From Zingiber officinale (Eukaryota > Streptophyta > Magnoliopsida > Zingiberales > Zingiberaceae), in contig NC_055994.1 of the NCBI RefSeq assembly GCF_018446385.1, forward strand, positions 36,996,868 to 37,060,867: a stretch of 64,000 nt of DNA. The letters are read 5' to 3'. How positions within the stretch are numbered: position 1 is the stretch's first letter; every line of letters starts with the position of its first letter. Below are positions 56,880 through 64,000 of the stretch, in pieces. Under the pieces are notes generated by a model. It was not told where the DNA came from. It made no database searches and saw only the letters and a list, made by a program, of their open reading frames with translations. A program made the translations under genes and the position numbers.

Positions 56880-56932
56880 CCTCTAGCCTTTTTTCACCTT
56901 CCAGTGATGATTCTGGTAAAGAGCAACTTCAC

Positions 56933-56943
56933 TCTGATACCAC
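56933..56943 (-). other. D primer-binding site
   Basis: On the minus strand TGGTATCAGAG, one base inside the LTR end; tRNA-iMet type. Confidence 0.85.
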
Positions 56944-56944
56944 T

Positions 56945-58785
56945 TGTTAAGGTCAAAATATGCTAGAGGGGGGGGGGGTGAATAGCTCGTCGCGCTTGGT
57001 GATGTGCTTCTTCGATGATGTCCAGTGGAATAAACAACAAGAAACACACTCACAACGCTAATGCTAAAGTTTACTTGGTATCCACCTCAAGAAGAGGTGA
57101 CTAATCCAAGGATCCACACACCACATGCTCTCCACTAGTAAAATACTCCTTCTCGGTCGCAGACGGAGGCGAAGAAGCCTCGTACAAACCCACACAACAA
57201 AATACAACACACACAAGAAGAAAAATACAAGAATACAAATGAGAACTCTTTCTTCTTGCTTACTTGTTTCTTGTTGCACCAACACTTGTCTCCAAGAGCC
57301 TCCAAGAACAAGCTGTGAGCAGTGGAGAATTTGCATGAATCGTCGCTAAGGTAGCACTGTAGTCACTAGAGAGGATTGCACAAAGAAGACGCTCGCCAAC
57401 GGCTATAACCTGCACAACGGTCGGATCCCAATTGATTAAATGGCTCTCAATCGATTGGGAGGCTTTGAATCGATCGGCTGATTGATTCAGAGTACCTCTA
57501 TACTCTTTGGAAAACACCTGAATCGATTGTCTGATCGATTCAGCCTCTATCACGCGATTTCCAGCTTCCGAATCGATCAGTTGATCGATTGGAGGTTTCA
57601 ATTGATCAACTAATTGATTTAGAAACTCACTATTCGCTCAGAAACTCTCCCAATGAATTGACCAATCGATTTGGGAAGTTTTGATCGATTACCCAATGGT
57701 TTCTGCACAAAATCGTGTCAACCAATCGATTGGCTGATCGATTGACCCCTCCAATTGATTGGCATAAAGAGAAATGTGTAGAGCTTGAAACAAGCTTCAT
57801 TTCACATCCAAGATCATCTCATTCCGATATCTGAGTCAAAAGTTATGGCCTTCAGAAGTTTACTACGTCCGAACTTCCTAGTTCCATGCCAACTCCCTAT
57901 TGGACTTACGACCGCTAAGTGTTCGGTCAACTTTTGACCCATCTGGACTTTCTCTTTGCCAACTTCTCATTATACTTATGATCACCAAGTGTGGTCCTCC
58001 TTGACCCACTTAGATGTACCATCTCGTGCCAAGTGTCCTGTCCTCTATGACACACTTGGACTTCCTTCCGCCAGATATCCGGTCACCCTTGACCCATTTA
58101 GATTTCCTTGTGCCAAGTATCCGGTCAATCCTTTGACTTACTTGGACTTCTCAATACAAGGTGTTTGGTCAACCTGGACCTGCCTAGATTTCCACATGCC
58201 TGACTTCACTCACCGGGTCTTTCCATCTACCTAGCTTCACTCACTAAGACTTCCCATCTGCCTGGCTTCACTCACTAGGACTTTCACCTAGCTTCACTCA
58301 CTAGGATTTTCACCTGGCTTCACTCGCCAAGATTTTCCCACTACCCGGCTTCACTCACCGGGACTTTCACCTGTCTGGCATCACTCACCAGGACTTTCCC
58401 ACTACCCGACTTCACTCACCAGGACTTTCACCTGCCTGGCTTCACTCACCAGGACTTTCACCTAGCTTCATCCACTAGGATTTTCCAACTGCCTAGCTTC
58501 ACTCACTAGGTCTTTCACCTGGTATCACTCACCAGGATTTCTCATCTGCCTAACCTCCAGTTAGGACTTTCCCAGTCAAGTATCCAGTCAACCCTTTGAC
58601 CTATTTGACTCTTCTTCATATCTAACTGGTCAACCTTAACCAGAGAGGAATTGTATCAACAATCTCTCCAAATGGACGATTGCATCTACAATCTCCATAT
58701 ATTGTCAAACATCAAAACTCAAGCTTGAGCCAACTCAAGCTTAGTCAACCAGGTCAACCTTGACCAAAAGGATATTGCACCAACA
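56945..58785 (-). repeat. D 5' LTR
   Basis: Ends TGTTAAGGTC (left, +) and GCACCAACA (right). It aligns with 47989-49885 throughout. ATCGAT array at 57425-57760; TATA-like box at 57401-57410 (minus). The G-run at 56967-56977 is longer than in the other LTR. Confidence 0.88.
57425..57760. repeat. ATCGAT paired palindromes (D 5' LTR)
   Basis: Counterpart of 48490-48850: AATCGATCGGCTGATTGATT, AATCGATTGTCTGATCGATT, AATCGATCAGTTGATCGATT and others, cores 12 bp apart. Sites lost in one LTR are partly retained in the other. Confidence 0.85.
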
Positions 58786-58790
58786 TCCTT

Positions 58791-58824
58791 TAGCCACCTA
58801 TCTACCTTTATAGGTATGTAAAAG
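58791..58824 (-). pseudogene. Copia C pol, 34-bp remnant
   Basis: On the minus strand it reads HTYKGR, stop, VA, joining in frame to KGF at 47983. It is the piece of RT between the D insertion and solo LTR N; 58820-58824 (AAAAG) is the N duplication. Confidence 0.75.
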
Positions 58825-60592
58825 TGTAAGGAACTAGAGCGCTAAACACGCTTATGCGCAGCGGAAACCATCTAGTTCCTCCAGGAGATCCATTTGAAGG
58901 GAAAGAAAAATATACTAAGTTTTTCTATAAGAGCATGAAAGGTTATACCTTTGGTGCGTGCACACGGACTCCAGATAGCTTGGATCACAGCACGATCACA
59001 CGTTCGCACCTCTATGGTATCCACACGAACAAGCCTTGCCTTCATTTGTCTCACAAACTCACAAGTTGGAGAAGGAAACCACCTAAGGTTGTGCTAGCAA
59101 CCTAAAGAAGGGGTTTTGGCCAAGAGGAGAAGAGAGGGAGGAGAGAATGAAGATCTACCAAAAAAAATGAAGAGAAAAATGCTTAAGTATTTTCATCTAA
59201 TGAAAACACTTAATGAGCATTAATTTAATTAATGAACCTTAATGAGTATTTACACTCCATTAAGGACCACACTTGAAACTCCTCATTTCAAATTCAATTT
59301 CGAAAATTGAATGAAATGATTCATTGAATTTCGAAATTCAATGAATATCTCCACTAATCCTCACTTGAGTCAAACTCAAGTCTAATTCACTTGTGTCAAA
59401 CTCAAGTCTAATTCAATCGAGTCTTACTCAATTAATCTCATACAATTTCAAATTCAATGAATCACATTTCATTAATTTGAATTGCCTCCTTGAGTCTAGT
59501 TTGAATTGGACTTAATCCAATCATTAGATCCAATTGAGTCTAACTCAATAAGTCCAATTCAGATTAGACTTAATCCAATGATTCATCATATGAACCCAAC
59601 TCCAAATCTACTTGTTCTTTGTGTGTGACCCAATAGGTTCTCGTAACATTGGCAATGCACCCAAATCAATATTTAGATACATAAGCAATGAGTGGCATCT
59701 AGCAAGGCATCATTGCTACCCAAGTGATGAGAAAGTTGAGATCTGACCTAACCTGTCCGTGGCTATTATCTTGTATGACTTGGTCCCTCTATCTTTGATA
59801 TCTAGATTGATCAATGAGGCATAGACCATGTCATCCTCTTATCAACCTTTGTATTTCTTGATGTCTACGTAGACACATTCAATCAAATAAGCTCAATATC
59901 TCATATTGACTTATTTAAGCATGGTCATGCTTTCTTGTGTCCTACTAATCAAGGGGCCCACAGATATTGCTTCCATCATATGGAAGGAATAGATCTCATC
60001 TACATCACTCATATCCCTCCGTATAATTTATTCCATACTCAGTGATCAACTTTATTATCCACCTTGTTACAAGTGACGTTTGTCGATACCAAAGTACACA
60101 ACACCTTATATAGGGAACCGTAGTGACTTCAGGTCTCTAAGGACTATTCATACCAATAGTCACATGAGAATGTTTATGACACTCATATAACGATCCATGA
60201 AACATTCTCATGGTAGGTCATTCAGTATATATTCTCTAATATATACCCATGTGGCAACCTGATATCTCATATCCATGACTTATGAGATTAACTCATCCAT
60301 TGACCTACATGCTAGTCTCAACGCATTAATATCGTCCTTGTATATTAATGCTTGACTAGGAATAGTTAAGAGTAGTATTCCATGTATATCTACAATGCCT
60401 CACTATCAATTCAACCAATTGATATGTTGTAGATAAGAACCTACTACCGAAGGACATTATTATACTTATTCAATTGGCACTGAATTGAAACAAATATAAT
60501 AACCAACTTTGCCTTTTATTAATAATAAAATATGATACAAAAATGAGCCCTTTACAATCATCTTATAATTGGTACTAGAGCTAATACTAATA
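58825..60592 (-). repeat. Solo LTR N (C family, 1,768 bp)
   Basis: On the + strand TGTAAGGAACTAGAGCGC to TAATACTAATA. AAAAG on both sides (58820-58824 and 60593-60597). Pol sequence is continuous on its two sides. It is homologous throughout to the C 3' LTR and carries the uninterrupted version of the site where CACTA entered C (60511-60540). So a C-family element inserted into the pol of another C-family element and was reduced to one LTR. Confidence 0.9.
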
Positions 60593-60597
60593 AAAAG

Positions 60598-61182
60598 ACC
60601 ATCCATGTCAGTCTTCAATTTGAATACCCACTTATACCCAATGGGTTTGATCCCTTTAGGTGGATCAACCAAGGTCCATACTTGGTTAGTGTGCATGGAT
60701 TCCATTTTGGATCTCATGACCTCTAGCTATTTCTCAGAATCTAGGCCCTGTACAACTTCCTGATAAGATATAGACTCATTGATACCAACTAGCACTACAT
60801 CACCATATCAAATAAGAGAAAAGAATATCTCTCAGATTGACGACGGGTCCTATCAGATTTATGTAGAGCTTGTGTTACTTGAACAGGTTGTTGCTCCACA
60901 ACTTCTTGTGGTGCAACAAAATCATGATCTACAACATCTTGTGGTTCCTGTTCAGTTTCTATCAAGGAGTTAGTGCTAGTTTGTGTATCTTAAATTTCTT
61001 CAAGATCGACTTTACTTCCACGAGGTTTTCTAGAAACAAATTCTCTTTCTAGAAAGACACCAGTTCTGGCAACAAACACTTTTCCTTGTGTGGGATTATA
61101 AAAGTAATATCCCTTTGTTTCTTTGGGATATCTTACAAAGTAGTACTTGTCTAATTGGGTCCTAGTTTATCTAAGACTTGTC
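60598..61182 (-). pseudogene. Copia C integrase end and RT start
   Basis: On the minus strand: LDKYYFVRYPKETKGYYFYN, a VFVARTGVFLEREFVSRK segment, a variable linker with stops, SYQEVVQGLDSEK, stop, then MRSKMESMHTNQVWTLVDPP and KGIKPIGYKWVFKLKTDMDG. This is the standard Copia passage from the end of integrase to the start of RVT_2. It is cut on the right by the LTR of element E at 61183 and on the left by solo LTR N. Confidence 0.88.
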
Positions 61183-63638
61183 TGTTAGAGTGTATACTAA
61201 AGGCCTAGATTTTGTAAACATTTATTTGTTAAAGTAAAAGAATCACATTGGTCAATATCTGCATTTATTTATTAAATGTAATTGTTCAATTAATTTATAT
61301 AGTAGACAACATGGAGTGTGGTGTCACACTCAGAAGATCATGCTGTCGGTTCTCTATAAATTATAAACAGTTGCTCGGGACTAAGATAGAAAGGAACAAA
61401 CTATCAGTATAGTCGTAGTGTAATTAAGTATTAGTTTATCTTGACTAATAAATTACACTAATGCACTTTAAGTGTATTGAGTAGGATCATTTAGGTATGT
61501 TCTTTTTGTACTGACTTAGTAAAAGAACTAAACATTAGTTATTATGGAAGTGTGTGCTCTTAATCCTAATATAATAACAAGCACATATATTTAATATTTA
61601 TTTCTTTGATTTATCAAAGGGTGAGGTTTAGCTCGATAAATCAATATGCCCGATAAGTTGGGAAATGATATTACTTATAGTATGTGTTGTTGATTATAGA
61701 AGGAATCTGTGTTCTAGTTATCTAGGTTGAGAATGTCCCCAAGAGGAGCTCATAAGGATTGTCATGTTAAACCCTGCAGGTGGACCTAGTCCAACATGAC
61801 AATAAAGTTGAGTGGTACTACTCTCAGAGCTAGATATTAATTAAGTGAGTTGTCAGTAACTTACTTAATTAGTGGGCATTCATAATCTTAAACACAGGGA
61901 GACTAACACACTCATGATAAGAAGGAACCCATAATGTAATTTGGGATTGGTGTGGTAGTGCGGTAATAACTCTCTAGTGTAATGAGTTATTATCGATGAA
62001 CTTGAGTTGTGTGTTCGGGGCGAACACGGGATACTCAAGCTCATTGGAAGGCCAAAACCAACTTCTCCTCTAGGTCCCTGTCGTAGCCTCATTATAGCCT
62101 CAAGTCCATAGAAATATAAGACTCCTCTTTGTGTCCAAGAAGGGGGTCGGACCATTTCTTGGTGACCAAGCAATGGCCGGCCACATCCTCTTGAAGGGGT
62201 CGGCCCTATAGCTTGGTGACCAAGCTTGTAGGGGCCGGCCATAATAATTCAAAAAGGGAGGGTTGTTTTGAATTTTTAAAATCTTCTGTTTATAGAAAAC
62301 TATAAGTTTTAAAAGAGAGATTTTAATTTTTAAAACTTTCCTTATTTGAATTAGGCCACATGTTTAAATAGAGAGTTTAAAAGATTTTAAAACTTTCCTT
62401 TTTTAACCATCCTTATGGTTTAAGGAAAAAAGGAAAAGAAGTTTTAAAATTTAAATTTTCTATCACCATGTTAAAAAAGGGAAATTTTATAAGAGAGTTT
62501 TTAAATTTTAAAACATGGTTTTAATTTTTAGAAACTTTCCTTTTTTAACTCATACTTTAGGAAAGAGAGCTTGTAAATTTTATAAGAGGATTTCTTCTTT
62601 TAAATTTTTAAAAAAAATTATTTTTCCTTTAATTGTGGCCGGCCACCTTGCTTGGTGCCCAAGCAAGGGCCGGCCAATAGGATTAAACGAAATTCAATCC
62701 TAAACCAAATAGAATTGATCATAACCATTGATTGGTGATTGATTCAATCAAGAGGAAAGAAAAGGAAAAATAAAAAGGAAAAAGGAAAAACTCTTGGATG
62801 ATTTTATTTTTTGTAAAAGGTTTTTCCTTATTTGCCTTGGGCAAGTAATATAAAAGAAGGGGTGAGGGGGCTTCATGAGACACAACTCTTATTCTTTTGC
62901 TTGGGTGATCTCTTGGTGGGCGGCCCTCTCCCTTCTTCCTCTCCCTTTGCTCTCTTCTCCTTGGTGGTGGTGGTGGCCGGATTTTAGAAGAAGAAGGAGG
63001 AAGCTTTTGGGTGGTGCTCATCTTGGAGGATCGTCGTCCACACGACGTCCAAGGCGAGGCGAGGCGAGGAATACGACAGAAGATCTTGAGGTCATTAGCT
63101 TACAAAGAGAATGTATAACTAGTATTTTTCTTCCGCATCATACTAGTTATTTTTCTTTGTATGAATTCTAAATACAAGAGGCAATTAGATCTAGTTTATC
63201 AAATTTATTTTTCGATTTTGTGTTTTCTTTTTTTTCGAATTTGTGATTCGATTGTTCCTTTTGGTTAACCTAGAGTTATTTAATGAAATAACTATTAGCT
63301 TTCCTTAAAAGGCTTTGCCTAGGCGGTGATGGTTGCTCTCATATCCAAGAAGGCCATGTGTCTCGCCATGCAGTCCTGGAAGCTAATTTTGGAAATTAAT
63401 ATTTATGGAATTAATAACCTAGGTAGATTTGAATCAATAGTGTTAAGTTCTGCTTGCGATTCAAATCTAAACCATTAAGAACAGATAAGTTAAATTTGGA
63501 ATCAATGATGTTAAGTTCTGTCTGCAATTTCTTATTTAACTTCTAAAGAATACAATAGGTTATTTAAGGAAAGGTTCGACACTTGTATAAAAATTTTTGT
63601 ACAGTGGAACCGGTACGTTTTCCTAGGTTTAACCAACA
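61183..63638 (+). repeat. 5' LTR of Copia E (2,456 bp)
   Basis: TGTTAGAGTGTATACTAAAG to AACCAACA, followed by a primer-binding site. It is the same family as A and B and serves as the uninterrupted reference for the two pieces of B. AT-rich section at 62250-62640; TATATAAAAG-like word around 62845. ORFs inside (61880-62242, 62515-62703, 62719-63171) recur in A and B as LTR sequence and are not genes. Confidence 0.9.
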
Positions 63639-63640
63639 AT

Positions 63641-63652
63641 TGGTATCAGAGC
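63641..63652 (+). other. Primer-binding site of Copia E
   Basis: TGGTATCAGAGC, two bases after the LTR end; rightward element continuing past the window edge. Confidence 0.92.
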
Positions 63653-64000
63653 TAGGGTTTGCCTCTGTGTATTTTTAGAATTCAAATAGGTTATGCACAT
63701 GTCATACATAATTTAGGAAGGAAAATAGTAGGATGTGCTAACTCTTTGGTTGCAGGCTCCAACTATTATGGCTTATTGATATTGTGTGTGATTGGACCCT
63801 TGGACATGTCAAGGGCATTATTTGTGTGCATGATTGTATGTATAAAATACAGCAGGAGCTGTATTATTTTTAGAATTTTATTTTCGATCTAGAATACATG
63901 TATATTCCCTCGTGGAATATAGGATCAATATATGTAAAATTCTATTTTTGTCACGGATCGGATTCTTGCGAGGTGAGGTACTTTTGGAGCACCAGAGGCG
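63653..64000 (+). other. Copia E leader
   Basis: Start of the internal region, homologous in reverse to about 1750-2105 of element A. No gag start is reached before the window ends. Confidence 0.7.

Larger units (their letters stand above)
47989..58785 (-). mobile_element. Gag-only Copia element D (SIRE-like)
   Basis: A leftward element with 3' LTR 47989-49885, polypurine tract 49886-49903, internal region with gag (55106-56879), primer-binding site near 56933-56943 and 5' LTR 56945-58785. TCCTT flanks both ends (47984-47988 and 58786-58790). No pol is readable. Solo LTR J (51325-54229) is nested inside. Without J the internal part is about 4.1 kb. Gag resembles that of L and B2, and both LTR ends carry the 'gctagagg(g)n' block next to the PBS. 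Confidence 0.9.

Noticed and set aside
61880..63171. ORFs of 120, 100 and 98 aa in the E LTR
   Set aside because: The same sequences recur in LTRs A and B (for example 7258-7548 and 2733-3039) as LTR DNA without conserved reading frame.

Overview
This is plant genomic DNA, from a flowering plant with a large repeat-rich genome. I suspect a monocot, possibly Zingiberales, but the sequence does not prove it. I find no intact host gene, rRNA, tRNA gene or CRISPR array. Almost the whole window is nested transposable elements, most of them dated relative to each other by target-site duplications (TSDs) that I could read directly.

Left half (1-34145). The ground layer is a decayed Athila-like Gypsy element, here called G, on the + strand. 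Its pol is cut into pieces: RT at 4479-4761, RT in an inverted segment at 5960-6286, RT/RNase H at 25772-26512 and integrase at 28042-29400. It continues into an ATHILA-type ORF (30098-31504) and a 3' LTR (32568 to about 34145). G was interrupted by Copia A (1-4478, minus), by solo LTR H (26518-28036, TSD CAAGA) and by Gypsy F, a gag-only Athila-like element with TSD CTAAT. The 5' LTR of F was then hit by solo Copia LTR B (TSD GATTT), by a SIRE-like gag-only Copia (B2, 8268-15970) and by a Tekay/Del-like LTR (M, 16586-19312). A 1,525-bp inversion (4762-6286) later flipped parts of G, F and B together.

Right half (34274-61182). The ground layer is Copia C (minus). Its 3' LTR (34274-46622) contains a non-autonomous CACTA transposon (35905-46550, TSD ACT). 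That transposon carries fragments of three or four host genes: a kinesin-14 tail, a UBP24-type ubiquitin protease, a dipeptidyl-peptidase N-terminus and a small membrane protein. The CACTA element itself contains gag-only Copia L (41681-46472, TSD TAAAA). The pol of C is interrupted by gag-only Copia D (47989-58785, TSD TCCTT), by solo LTR N (58825-60592, TSD AAAAG) and by Copia E (61183 to the right edge). D contains solo LTR J (TSD CCTAA), which contains Gypsy LTR K.

Most unusual signal. At least four distinct LTR families carry, just upstream of a TATA box, arrays of CpG-containing palindromes in pairs with fixed or nearly fixed spacing. The cores are CGGCCG (Gypsy F/G/H/K), GTCGAC (L, pairs exactly 20 bp apart in seven of seven cases), ATCGAT (D, pairs 12 bp apart) and GGCGCC (B2, 21-23 bp apart). 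The core differs between families but the layout is the same. Three families also carry the motif inside the element. With the three related gag-only Copia families, this looks like a non-autonomous retroelement system with a shared promoter design that I do not recognise from the literature.
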